Shown: positions 1 to 7,356, counted from the stretch's first letter. The stretch is DNA of 9,941 nt from Phycisphaerales bacterium UBA4658 (GCA_002405485.1 DHLW01000053.1:78146-88086), one strand, 5' to 3'. Notes: generated by a model not told the origin, from the letters alone. Numbers and translations: made by a program.

Positions 1-46
1 CGCTACCACCTCAAGGTAGTGCGTCTGCCAATTTCGCCACCTGGGC
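1..46 (-). tRNA. tRNA-Leu (anticodon GAG), 5' half, cut by window edge
   Basis: Read on the minus strand, the sequence begins GCCCAGGTGGCGAAATTGGC, a typical bacterial leucine tRNA start: the 5' acceptor strand, then a D-arm containing the TGGCAGACGC stretch. A five-base-pair anticodon stem (CTACC at 15-19, GGTAG at 3-7) encloses the loop TTGAGGT, which puts GAG at positions 10-12, so it should read CUC/CUU. The variable arm, T-arm and 3' end lie outside the window. The tRNA is transcribed away from the DUF1800 gene. I saw no convincing promoter just upstream of it. Confidence 0.9.
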
Positions 47-115
47 TGGTGAGAGCAGGAACGGGTTTTTCTGACAGGGGCATGAGCGTACGCCGAGTCT
101 GGTGCAGGGTCGAGC

Positions 116-160
116 GGGGCGGGGCAACGCGGGGGGCGGGGGGGAAGGGGGTGTGGGTGG
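116..160 (+). other. Dense G-run cluster, potential G-quadruplex
   Basis: The plus strand carries G-runs of 4, 4, 6, 7, 5 and 3 bases at 116-119, 121-124, 131-136, 138-144, 147-151 and 155-157, separated by loops of 1 to 6 bases. This meets the usual sequence rule for an intramolecular G-quadruplex (at least four G-runs of three or more with short loops). It lies about 230 bases upstream of the DUF1800 start, on the coding strand. A regulatory role is inference only. Confidence 0.5.
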
Positions 161-214
161 AGGTGCGGCGTCCGGCCCGGCGCGGCCCGTCCCCTGGCCG
201 CCCGATCTGCACAC

Positions 215-230
215 CGGGCCTGCAGGCCCG
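215..230. repeat. Perfect 16-bp palindrome in the leader
   Basis: The sequence CGGGCCTGCAGGCCCG is its own reverse complement with no central gap. The bases just outside (C at 214, A at 231) break the symmetry, so the palindrome is exactly 16 bp. It lies 163 bases upstream of the DUF1800 start. A gapless palindrome suits a homodimeric DNA-binding protein better than an RNA hairpin, but GC-rich DNA produces such sites by chance fairly often. Confidence 0.4.
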
Positions 231-382
231 ACCGATCGCCGGGGAGGCATTTGATGCGCCGCGTGGGCAGGATGGTGAAGTCGGGGAGTGGCGTGTCCGG
301 GCGGGCGCGGTACTCTGGAGGGGTCGCAGCACCGATCAGGGTCGGGCCGCGGGTGTGATGGGTTTGTTTGTGGACCGCATTT

Positions 383-388
383 GGGGGT
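383..388 (+). promoter_or_regulatory. Probable ribosome binding site of the DUF1800 gene
   Basis: GGGGGT lies four bases before the ATG at 393. It is a weak purine-rich Shine-Dalgarno-like element, but it supports the ATG at 393 over the in-frame upstream GTG at 288. The 393 start is also the one that places a signal peptide at the N-terminus. Confidence 0.45.
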
Positions 389-392
389 CAGC

Positions 393-3300
393 ATGATCAG
401 GACCGCCGCCACGCACCGCAGGACACGCCTGGCCGCCGCGGTGCTCTTGGGCGCGGGGTGGGTGATGGCGAGCATTCCGTCTGTGGCCGCGGGTGGCCCG
501 GTGGTGCATCCGGCGTGGGGCCCGCGGATCGTGACGGATCTTCGGCCGTCGTCGACGGAGATCGAGCTGGTGCTGGATGCGGCGCGGCCGGTGCAGTGCC
601 TGACGCTGGAGGCCCTGGCTGCGGTGGCCGAGGGTGATCGTCATGGTGAGGCGGTGGTGCGATCGGCGGACTCGTCGATCGTGTCGGTGGAGGACGGCGG
701 GCGGGTGCCGGTGATCGCGGGCGAGCGGTACGCGTATGCGTTTGTTCGGCCGCACCGGACGGGCGAGACGACGCTGCATGTCGGGGGCGAAGCCGTGCGT
801 GTGCGGGTGGTGGAGCAGGATGCGCTCGTGCGCTCGGCGCTCAGCGGGCGAGCGTTTGGGTCGATACCTCGGGTGCTTGGTCCGTCGGCGGGAGCCGGGG
901 TGTTTGGCGAGATGGCCGTCGCGATCGGATGGTGGCGCTGGAACGGGGAACAGGATCGAGTGCGGGTTCGGGTGAGCGACGGGGTTGTGACGAAGGACTT
1001 TGAAGCGTCATGGACGAGTTCGGCGGCCCGTGGCCCGTTTGCGCTTGGGGCGTGCGTGGTCGACTTTGGAGCGTTCGCCCCGGGAGAGTGCACGCTGCGC
1101 GTGGTGCGCGAGACGGCGGCGGGCGAGATCGAGGGCGACGCGGTGGTGGTGCGGGTGGTCGCGCTGCGGAGCGACGAGGTCGTCACCCTGGAGTGCGAGG
1201 ACGACCACGGACAACTGGCGACCAATGCCTGGGGCCCACCCAAGCCCCCGAGCAGACAAGCGGACAAGGCCGCCTCGGGCGGTGCGTACTTCGCGAACAA
1301 CGCGGCGGAGCCGCGGCTGCGGGTGCCGATCGTCGTGGACGAGCAGCGTGGCGCCGGGTGGTATCAGGTGATCGTGCACGCGGCGGGGGATGATGCGGCG
1401 GGCGCGATGCCGAGCGTGGGCGTGACGGTGAACGACGCGCAGCGGCCGTCCTCGGCGAGCGCGATCGCGATGCCGACGTGGCACAGGATCGCGGTGGGGA
1501 CGCCGACGCGGCTGGAACCGGGCCGGCACACGCTTCGGCTGGATTTCGTGAATGACTTTGCGGCTGGGCGAGCGGATCGCAACTTGAAGCTCGACAGGGT
1601 CGAGATTGCCAGGGTCGCCGATGTTCAGGCCGCGGAGACAGGGAGTGCGGCGATCGGGAACGGTGAACGAGCCGGCATGACGGGTGGCATGACAGGTGGC
1701 ATGGCTGGGGGCATGGCTGGCGAGACGGGCGGCGCGGGCATGGCGATGGGCGGGGGCATGTCGAGCGCGGGCATGAGCTCCGGGAGCGTCTCGGGCGGTG
1801 ACGCGTGGCCCGCGAACGTCGGGCGGACGACGCTGCGGGTGGCGTTTGAGCGGCCGCTGGATGGCCAGCTCCTGATGGGCGAGGCGGAGGTGCGCGGCGT
1901 GACGTGGTGGCCGACGCAGCGGGCGAAGCTGGATGAAGGCGGCGAGCCGCCGAGAGTGTCGCTGGTGGTGAACGGGCGGGTGGTGGAGACACAGCGAACC
2001 GACGCGCCGCGATTCGTGCTGACACCCGAAGGGCTGCGGGCCGGGAGCAACACGCTGCGGCTGGTCGCGCAGCGGGGCGGGAGCATCGCCAGCACGAGCG
2101 AGCAGACGATCATCGTTCCCGAGGCGCTTGGGGCGATGGTCGCGGATGCGGGTCGTGTTCGAGGGGCGTTTCGGTTGACGGTGCATGAGCCGGGCTGGGG
2201 CCCGGAGGTGCGCGGACGCCTGCGCGACGGGCAGATGGGTGAGCAGCGGTTCTTGGCTCCCGTGCAGGCCGCGGAACGGGTGTGGGTGGAGCTTCCGGAG
2301 CGTCTGCGGGGTGTGTTCGACGTGCACGTGGAGGGGTACTCGACCGGTCGCGGGCAGCGGCTGGACGTGCGTGTGGAGCGGTCGCGGCAGGACTCCGGGA
2401 CAGGCGAGGATGGCTGGACAGACGCGGGCCCGGAAGCGATCGCGGCGACGAGCACGGTGCCGAACTGGCACGGCACGCATCGATTGACGGGTCCGGGGCA
2501 TGAGGGGATCCGGCTCGGGGGCGGGCGTCAGCGGCTGGTGCTGGAGGTCCCCGACGCGCGCGGGGGCTGGACGGCGTCACGCTCGCCGAGGCCGGTGCTG
2601 TGGATGCAGGCCATTCGGCTCGTGGAGCGCCCGGGCGCGATCGACGGGCGCGGGCCGGCGGTGAACATCGTGCATCCGCGGCCCGGCACGCGGATCGCGG
2701 GCGCCGACGCGCTGGTCGCGGAGGTGGCGGGGGCGACGGCGATCGTCGGGGCGGAGGCGGTGATCGACGGCACGCCGACGGGGGTGATGCACGAGGTGAG
2801 CGGGCAGCGCGGCTTTGGTCGGGTGGTGGTGCCCCTGGTGCTGCGGGGCGTGAAGGCCGGGGACCGCCGAGTGTCGCTGCGGGTTGTGGATGCGTGGGGG
2901 AACTCGACGCAGACGCCGGAGGTGTCGGTGCGTGCGGACCCGAGGCCCTGGCACGAATCCGGCGAGGAGCCGACGGCGTATGAGCGGGCGGTGCTGCTGC
3001 TCAACCGGATCGGGTACGGCCCGGAGCGCGGGGAACTGGCGAGCGTGATGGCGTTGGGCGTGGAGGGGTATGTGGCGGATCGGCTTGGGCGATCGGCCGG
3101 GACAGGGACAGCCGACGCCGCGGAGCGGGCCGCACTGGAACTCGGGGAGGTCCGCTTCGCCAATGCGCGCTCGCAGTATGACGTGTCGCGGCGTGCGATT
3201 CAGCAGGCGATCGTTTCGGGCAATCCGGTGCGGACGCGGCTGGTGCTGTGGTCGCAGAATCACTTCTCGACCTGGCTGCGCAAGACCGAGGCGTGGCGGA

Positions 3301-4430
3301 AGCTCGACGAGCACGAGGCCTTCAGCGCGACCGGTGCGGCGCGATTCGGCGAGCTGCTTCGGCTGAGCGCCACAAGCCCGGCGATGCTCAGGTATCTCGA
3401 TCAGGAGCGCTCCTTCAACGGGCGGTTGAACGAGAACTATGCCCGCGAGATTCTGGAGCTGCACACGGTCGGGGTGCGCGGCGGATATGCGCAAAAGGAC
3501 GTCACACATCTGGCGCACGTGCTGACGGGGTGGACGACGGCGCGCGGCGCGCTTCCGGGCGGAGGGGATCTGACGGCGGACGATGACGGGCTCGCCGAGG
3601 ACTTCCGCACAGAGCCGCGGGCGGGGTCGACGCTTGACCAGCCGAGGGTGGTCTTTGGGGCGCGGTTCGGGGCCGACGGCCTGGACGATCGCCACGAGCG
3701 TGTGCTTCGGGCGATCGAGATGCTGGCGACGCATCCGAGGACGGCGGAGTACATCTGCGGCAAGCTCGCCGCCCATTACACGCATGCCGATCCGGACGCG
3801 GAGCTGGTGCTTGCGATGCGGGAGACGTTTCTGCGAACGGGCGGCGACCTGCGACGGGTGGTGGGGACGATGGTCGGGCACTCGGCGTTCTGGAGGTCGG
3901 CGCGGACGCCTCGGCTGGCCCATCCGCTGGATTACGCCCTGCGGCTCTCACGGACGACGGGCGCGAACTCGCCGTGGGACGTTGGCGACTTCCTCGCCGC
4001 GAGCGGGCACGGGATGTTCGATCGTGCGACGCCCGACGGCTATCCGGAAGTGGACGCGGAAGTGATGGACTCCAACGCGATGCTGCAGCGATGGAAGCTG
4101 GCGGGGAAGGCCGACGGGCCGATCGCCGACGCGGTGCCGGGGGTGCTGCGGTGGAACGATCGCGCGTTGGAAGTGCCGATGGGAATGGACACACCGGAGG
4201 GCTCGGAGTCGCACCCCACGGCGAACGCCGAAGCCCAGCTCATCGTGGACCTGATCGCGATCCGGCTGACGGGGCATCCCTTGAGCGCGGCGTCGAACGA
4301 GGCCGCGCTGCGTGTGCTCATGAGGACGGCACCCGTGCTGCCGGCTCGGCCTGAGCACTGGATGCGGGATGCGCGGATCCGGACGGCGGGGGCGTTCATC
4401 GCGCAGTTGCCGGAGGCGAATCTCAAGTGA
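393..4430 (+). CDS. Exported multidomain DUF1800 protein with N-terminal lectin-like and Ig-like modules
   Basis: 1345 residues. The start at 393 gives an Arg-rich N-terminus, a hydrophobic core (about residues 13-28) and a likely cleavage site after VAA at 31-33, so the protein should be exported. Residues about 263-409 resemble a calcium-dependent carbohydrate-binding module: an ECED start and a late ND...DRNL motif (N387-D388, D395-L398), as in CBM60-like domains. A Met/Gly linker follows (427-469), then beta-rich Ig-like segments to about 855. The DUF1800 domain fills 861-1345 and shows WSQNHF (953-958), NENYAREILELHTVG (from 1013) and a following TGW. DUF1800 proteins are usually about 450-600 residues, so the N-terminal extension is unusually large. 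The biochemical function of DUF1800 is not established. The gene is followed after 79 bases by its usual partner, DUF1501. A surface or periplasmic role with polysaccharide contact is inferred. Confidence 0.88.
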   Translation: MIRTAATHRRTRLAAAVLLGAGWVMASIPSVAAGGPVVHPAWGPRIVTDLRPSSTEIELVLDAARPVQCLTLEALAAVAEGDRHGEAVVRSADSSIVSVEDGGRVPVIAGERYAYAFVRPHRTGETTLHVGGEAVRVRVVEQDALVRSALSGRAFGSIPRVLGPSAGAGVFGEMAVAIGWWRWNGEQDRVRVRVSDGVVTKDFEASWTSSAARGPFALGACVVDFGAFAPGECTLRVVRETAAGEIEGDAVVVRVVALRSDEVVTLECEDDHGQLATNAWGPPKPPSRQADKAASGGAYFANNAAEPRLRVPIVVDEQRGAGWYQVIVHAAGDDAAGAMPSVGVTVNDAQRPSSASAIAMPTWHRIAVGTPTRLEPGRHTLRLDFVNDFAAGRADRNLKLDRVEIARVADVQAAETGSAAIGNGERAGMTGGMTGGMAGGMAGETGGAGMAMGGGMSSAGMSSGSVSGGDAWPANVGRTTLRVAFERPLDGQLLMGEAEVRGVTWWPTQRAKLDEGGEPPRVSLVVNGRVVETQRTDAPRFVLTPEGLRAGSNTLRLVAQRGGSIASTSEQTIIVPEALGAMVADAGRVRGAFRLTVHEPGWGPEVRGRLRDGQMGEQRFLAPVQAAERVWVELPERLRGVFDVHVEGYSTGRGQRLDVRVERSRQDSGTGEDGWTDAGPEAIAATSTVPNWHGTHRLTGPGHEGIRLGGGRQRLVLEVPDARGGWTASRSPRPVLWMQAIRLVERPGAIDGRGPAVNIVHPRPGTRIAGADALVAEVAGATAIVGAEAVIDGTPTGVMHEVSGQRGFGRVVVPLVLRGVKAGDRRVSLRVVDAWGNSTQTPEVSVRADPRPWHESGEEPTAYERAVLLLNRIGYGPERGELASVMALGVEGYVADRLGRSAGTGTADAAERAALELGEVRFANARSQYDVSRRAIQQAIVSGNPVRTRLVLWSQNHFSTWLRKTEAWRKLDEHEAFSATGAARFGELLRLSATSPAMLRYLDQERSFNGRLNENYAREILELHTVGVRGGYAQKDVTHLAHVLTGWTTARGALPGGGDLTADDDGLAEDFRTEPRAGSTLDQPRVVFGARFGADGLDDRHERVLRAIEMLATHPRTAEYICGKLAAHYTHADPDAELVLAMRETFLRTGGDLRRVVGTMVGHSAFWRSARTPRLAHPLDYALRLSRTTGANSPWDVGDFLAASGHGMFDRATPDGYPEVDAEVMDSNAMLQRWKLAGKADGPIADAVPGVLRWNDRALEVPMGMDTPEGSESHPTANAEAQLIVDLIAIRLTGHPLSAASNEAALRVLMRTAPVLPARPEHWMRDARIRTAGAFIAQLPEANLK
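1677..1724 (+). repeat. 12-bp tandem repeat encoding a Met-Gly-rich linker
   Basis: Four 12-base units starting ATG (1677, 1689, 1701, 1713) encode MTGG, MTGG, MAGG and MAGE inside the DUF1800 gene. The wider low-complexity stretch, residues 427-469, contains only Gly, Met, Ala, Ser, Thr, Glu and Val, with eight Met. It separates the carbohydrate-binding-like module from the next beta-rich module and is probably a flexible linker that grew by slippage. Confidence 0.8.
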
Positions 4431-4498
4431 GTCTGGGCGGTACAACCGATGGCGCAGGGCGATCGGCACGACGGGAACGTGCATCGCGGCGGAACAGC

Positions 4499-4504
4499 AA
4501 GGAG
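4499..4504 (+). promoter_or_regulatory. Strong ribosome binding site of the DUF1501 gene
   Basis: AAGGAG sits five bases before the ATG at 4510. This near-consensus Shine-Dalgarno sequence fixes the start. The reading frame is open upstream to at least 4369, but the Tat signal peptide begins exactly at this ATG. Confidence 0.85.
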
Positions 4505-4509
4505 CGGGC

Positions 4510-5826
4510 ATGCATCTGACTCGACGTTACTTTCTGAAGGCCGCGGGCGCGGCGTGCGCGTATGTGGGCGTGTCGCCGCTGCTGCTGGGCGCCGAGTCTT
4601 CGGCCGCGATGTTGACGCCCGAGATCACGCGTCGCGGCCGGACGCTGGTGGCGCTGTTCCTTCGGGGCGGCGCGGACGGGCTGAACCTCATCGTGCCGCA
4701 CGGGGACGGGGCGTATGCGGGTCTGCGCCGCGGGATCGCCGTGCCCGCGCCGTCGGCGGGGCAGAGCGGGAGCGCGATCGACCTGGACGGATTCTTCGGG
4801 CTGAATCCGCGGCTGGGCGCGCTCAAGGGGCTGTTTGACGAGGGCTCGTGCGTCGCGCTGCACGCGGTGGGGTATGACCGCAACACCCGCTCGCACTTTG
4901 AGGAGCAGGACACGTGGGAGACGGGCGTGGTGGGGAACACCATTCACTCCGACGGGTGGCTGAATCGGCACCTGGCGACAAGCACGGGGCACGGGCCGAT
5001 CCGCGCGGTGAGCATCGGGGATGCGCTCCCGCGGATCATGCAGGGCAAGCAGCCGGCGTATGCGGTGCGCGGGCTGGAGGAGCTGAACCTGCCGAAGACG
5101 GCGCGCGGCGTGGACCCGGAGGCGATCTCCGCCGCGCTCGAGCACGCGTATCAGCAGTCGGCGATGCGCCGGGCCGGGGACGCGACGGAACTGCTGGCGC
5201 AGTCGGCGGGGACGACGCTGGAGGGCGTTCGGCAGCTTCGGGCCGTCACCAGCGGGCCATATACCCCGGGCGCCGAGTATCCCAAGACCGAGCTTGGCCG
5301 AAAGCTCATGCAGGTGGCTCGGCTGATCAAGGCGGATATCGGGCTGGAGGTCGCCGAGGTGGATCTGGGCGGATGGGACACGCATCAGAATCAGGGCCGC
5401 GGCGGCGAGGGACAGTTCGGGAACCTCACCCAGCAGGTGGGCGACGCGCTCGCGGCGTTCCACAAGGACCTTGGCGAGCGGATGGACGATGTGCTCGTGG
5501 TCACGCTGACGGACTTCGGGCGCACCGCATTCGAGAACGGCACCGGCGGGACCGACCACGGGTGGGCCAACGCCATGCTCGTCTTGGGCGGGAGTGTGCA
5601 CCGCGGGCACGCGATGGCCTCGGCGAGGGGCGAGACCTCGCCGCGCAAGGTGCTGGGCCAGTGGCCGGGGCTGTCTCGCGAGCAGTTGCACCAAGGACGA
5701 GACCTCAAGCACACGACCGACTTCCGCGATGTGCTGGGCGAACTGGTCGCGGTGCACCTGGGGAACGCGAACATTCAGGGCGTGCTGCCCGGGCACACGT
5801 TCAAGCGGGTCGGGATCATCGGGTGA
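4510..5826 (+). CDS. Tat-exported DUF1501 family protein
   Basis: 438 residues, about the usual length for the family. The N-terminus has a twin-arginine motif (TRRYFLK, residues 4-10) and then an Ala/Leu-rich hydrophobic stretch, so the protein should be exported folded by the Tat system. Family hallmarks occur in order: LFLRGGADGLN (about 49-59), SHFEEQD, GGWDTH (287-292), TDFGRT (334-339) and TDHGWAN (348-354). The conserved Asp and His residues recall the alkaline-phosphatase/sulfatase-like fold to which DUF1501 has been related, but no substrate is known. The 79-base gap from the DUF1800 stop, the same strand and the strong ribosome binding site point to co-transcription. DUF1800/DUF1501 pairs recur in planctomycetes and other bacteria, so a shared extracytoplasmic function is likely. 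Confidence 0.92.
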   Translation: MHLTRRYFLKAAGAACAYVGVSPLLLGAESSAAMLTPEITRRGRTLVALFLRGGADGLNLIVPHGDGAYAGLRRGIAVPAPSAGQSGSAIDLDGFFGLNPRLGALKGLFDEGSCVALHAVGYDRNTRSHFEEQDTWETGVVGNTIHSDGWLNRHLATSTGHGPIRAVSIGDALPRIMQGKQPAYAVRGLEELNLPKTARGVDPEAISAALEHAYQQSAMRRAGDATELLAQSAGTTLEGVRQLRAVTSGPYTPGAEYPKTELGRKLMQVARLIKADIGLEVAEVDLGGWDTHQNQGRGGEGQFGNLTQQVGDALAAFHKDLGERMDDVLVVTLTDFGRTAFENGTGGTDHGWANAMLVLGGSVHRGHAMASARGETSPRKVLGQWPGLSREQLHQGRDLKHTTDFRDVLGELVAVHLGNANIQGVLPGHTFKRVGIIG

Positions 5827-5863
5827 GGCACGCCGAGATCGGGCCTGCGGGCTGTGCGGCGGG

Positions 5864-6514
5864 TTACACGACCCGGCCGCGCTCCAGTTCGTCCAGTTCG
5901 TGATACAGGTTGTCGCGGGCGCGATCCTCAAGGGCCCGGGCGTAATGGGGCGTCGCGTAGATGCGGGGCTTGTCGAGCATGCGCTGGACGAAGGCCATTC
6001 GGCCGACGCGAAAGGGCTCGTCGTCGGCGAAGGCAAACTCGGCCCGGATCTGCCGACGGTACTCGTCGTACTGCTCGCGGGAAGAGCCCAGGATCGTCAG
6101 ATCGATGTCGGCGACCAATGCCGGATCGCCCTTGCCGGGGTCGCTGGAGTGCCGCGTCGCCATGATGCCGGCTCGGACCTTGGCCAGGAACTCGGGCGAG
6201 CACCCAAGGAGCCCGCCGATCATCGCGGCGGCATCGGCGGACCGGTCCTCGTTGTCGGGTCGGGCGGCGATGTACACGCAGTCGTGCAGCCAGAGAGCCA
6301 TCTCGACGGCGTCGCGGTCGTCGGCGAGGCGAAAGACCAGATCAAACTCGTCGAGCACCTGGGCGATGTGATCCAGCGTGTGATACGCCCGCGGCGGATG
6401 GGTGTAGAGCGTCCGGATCATGTCGAACGTCAGCTCGCTCTCGTCGGCGTCCTTGAACACGCCGACGCGCAAGCAGAGGGCGTTCCAGCGGGTGTGGAGG
6501 GCGTCAGAGGACAT
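5864..6514 (-). CDS. HD-superfamily metal-dependent phosphohydrolase (COG4339-like)
   Basis: 216 residues, full length. The pattern matches the small predicted HD phosphohydrolases of the COG4339 type: YHTLDHI (44-50; H45 and H49), the central WLHD (H77-D78), DNEDRSA (88-94), an ATRH segment (119-122), then ADIDLTILG (135-143) with the late metal-binding Asp at D136 or D138, GRM (171-173) and a C-terminal ARDNL. HD proteins of this kind bind a divalent metal and probably cleave phosphoester bonds in nucleotides, but no substrate is established. No signal peptide is visible, so it is cytoplasmic. It converges on the DUF1501 gene with 37 bases between the stop codons. No clear Shine-Dalgarno sequence precedes the ATG, so translation could depend on the short frame that overlaps its start by 11 bases. 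Confidence 0.88.
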   Translation of the reverse strand: MSSDALHTRWNALCLRVGVFKDADESELTFDMIRTLYTHPPRAYHTLDHIAQVLDEFDLVFRLADDRDAVEMALWLHDCVYIAARPDNEDRSADAAAMIGGLLGCSPEFLAKVRAGIMATRHSSDPGKGDPALVADIDLTILGSSREQYDEYRRQIRAEFAFADDEPFRVGRMAFVQRMLDKPRIYATPHYARALEDRARDNLYHELDELERGRVV

Positions 6515-6719
6515 GGCGATGACACCGCAACCGGCGATGAGCGTTGAGCAGCAAGCATGAGTCTATCCAACAACCCGGGCACCGCTGACCCGGCGAGACC
6601 GCCAGTTGAGCGGGCTTTAGCGAGCGGAGATGCGGGAACATGCGGCCAAACTTGCCCGGCTCATTGAAACGCCCCTTGAGCAGTCCGGCCAAGCGGAAAT
6701 CCACGCCGTGCGCAGCCAT
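6504..6719 (-). pseudogene. N-terminal remnant of a lost gene, possibly heme-peroxidase family
   Basis: A 71-codon frame starts with ATG at 6719, behind a good Shine-Dalgarno sequence (GGAGA about seven bases upstream). The first 38 or so residues look like a genuine protein start, with GKFGRMFPHL near residues 22-31. That motif recalls the N-terminus of bacterial animal-type heme peroxidase-family proteins, which often begin with an F-GRMFP-L element. From about residue 40 the sequence becomes Cys/Arg/His-rich and unstructured, as if the original body was deleted near position 6605. The frame ends by overlapping the HD gene start by 11 bases. It could instead be a real small protein coupled to the HD gene. 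The family guess is from memory and weak. Confidence 0.4.
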
Positions 6720-6881
6720 GATGATTCTCCGATCGCATCACCCACTTCAGCCCAAGTACAGGTACGCCTGAGGGCACCACTTCGTGAGGGATCACGATCG
6801 AATACCGATGACAACTACCGCCGCGCGACCTGTGGCCCTCCGCAGGATGTACGGACCGACGCCCGTTCACCCGAGCAACGC

Positions 6882-7130
6882 TTAGACGTTCTTGGAGATT
6901 CGCTGCACGAACAGCCACAATGTGAAGGACGTCACCAGCGCGGTACAGACCGCCCATCGAGTCGGTGTAGGTGTACCCGGACCAGCGGCCATCCTCGAAA
7001 CGCGTGATGCGTGAGTTGTCGTGGTCGCCGGAGCTGCCGCCGGTGCCGTTGTGCTCGTCCGCATAAATCCGCCGCTCGCGCCGCCAGACTCAGGATCGAC
7101 GCACTTTCGCGCAAGGTTCGCAGGTCCAGA
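6882..7130 (-). pseudogene. Frameshifted 3' remnant of an unknown gene with C-terminal membrane helix
   Basis: No single frame covers this stretch, but codon third-position composition follows one frame and then another on the minus strand. Around 7130-7085 the best frame reads GDLDLRTLRESASILSLA. From about 7080 to 6958 a different frame reads ADEHNGTGG...DNSRITRFEDGRWSGYTYTDS with nearly all codons ending in G or C. From 6955 to 6882 a third frame reads WAVCTALVTSFTLWLFVQRI and then a stop, again with G/C-ending codons. This suggests one ancestral gene broken by at least two indels, ending in a hydrophobic helix. The family is not recognised. Its upstream part is replaced by the 21-bp repeat array. 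Confidence 0.4.
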
Positions 7131-7152
7131 TCGCCGCGGGAAGCTCCAAACC

Positions 7153-7341
7153 ATGGCAGGTTTGGAAGAAAACGTGACAGGTTTGGAACAAACCATGACA
7201 GGTTTGGAACAAAACGTGGCTGGTTTGGAGCAAACCTCGACCACTTTGGAACAAACCATGGCAGGTTTGGAGCAAACCATGGCAACTTTGGAGCACAGTG
7301 CGAGCGCTTCGGAGCAAATCTTGGCCGGTTCGAGCCAAGAC
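7153..7341 (+). repeat. 21-bp tandem repeat array, nine units
   Basis: Nine direct 21-base units begin at 7153, 7174, 7195, 7216, 7237, 7258, 7279, 7300 and 7321. The core unit is close to ATGGCAGGTTTGGAGCAAAC plus C. Units 1-6 are very similar, and units 7-9 drift progressively. Each intact unit contains a small inverted repeat (GGTTTG, three bases, CAAACC), and neighbouring units can also pair across ATGGCA. There are no unique spacers, so it is not a CRISPR array. The period is a multiple of three and equals one protein heptad. Confidence 0.92.
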
Positions 7342-7356
7342 ATAACCACGTTGTGA
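7153..7356 (+). CDS. Small putative coiled-coil protein made of near-perfect heptads
   Basis: A 67-residue frame from the ATG at 7153 to TGA at 7354-7356. It consists almost entirely of seven-residue units such as MAGLEQT, VTGLEQN and VAGLEQT. With the first residue as position a, Met/Val/Ile/Leu occupies a and Leu occupies d in most units, with polar E, Q and T/N at e, f and g. This is the signature of an amphipathic two-stranded coiled coil. The last units decay (ASASEQI, LAGSSQD, ITTL). A purine stretch (GGGAAG, 7138-7143) lies nine bases upstream as a possible ribosome binding site. The frame is also open upstream to about 7021, but that part lacks coding character. Expression is unproven; the repeat could be a non-coding array that happens to read well. 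No homologous family is recognised. Confidence 0.45.
   Translation: MAGLEENVTGLEQTMTGLEQNVAGLEQTSTTLEQTMAGLEQTMATLEHSASASEQILAGSSQDITTL

Larger units (their letters stand above)
47..392. other. Non-coding G-rich leader between tRNA-Leu and the DUF1800 gene
   Basis: About 345 bases without a supportable gene. Open frames across it on both strands are Pro/Arg/Gly-rich, lack family motifs and look like GC-driven chance frames. It must hold the diverging promoters for the tRNA (minus) and the DUF1800/DUF1501 unit (plus), but no clear -35/-10 pair stands out at this GC content. The visible structures are a cluster of G-runs at 116-160 and a perfect palindrome at 215-230, listed separately. Confidence 0.6.

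Noticed and set aside
288..392. N-terminal extension of the DUF1800 gene starting at a GTG
   Set aside because: The extension has no signal-peptide character and would bury the clear signal peptide that begins at the ATG at 393.
1008..2501. 497-residue open frame on the minus strand
   Set aside because: Arg/His/Pro-rich antisense shadow of the DUF1800 gene with no motifs; long antisense frames are expected at this GC content.
2577..3923. 448-residue open frame on the minus strand
   Set aside because: Antisense shadow of the DUF1800 domain, which has unmistakable family motifs on the plus strand.
5827..5863. Bidirectional terminator between the convergent genes
   Set aside because: The 37-base gap is GC-rich but I could not find a clean stem-loop followed by a T-run on either strand.
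4423..6036. 537-residue open frame on the minus strand
   Set aside because: It lies opposite the DUF1501 gene and overlaps the HD gene in another frame; Arg/His/Pro-rich with no domain.
7153..7341. CRISPR array
   Set aside because: The repeats are directly adjacent with no unique spacers, and the 21-base period matches a protein heptad.
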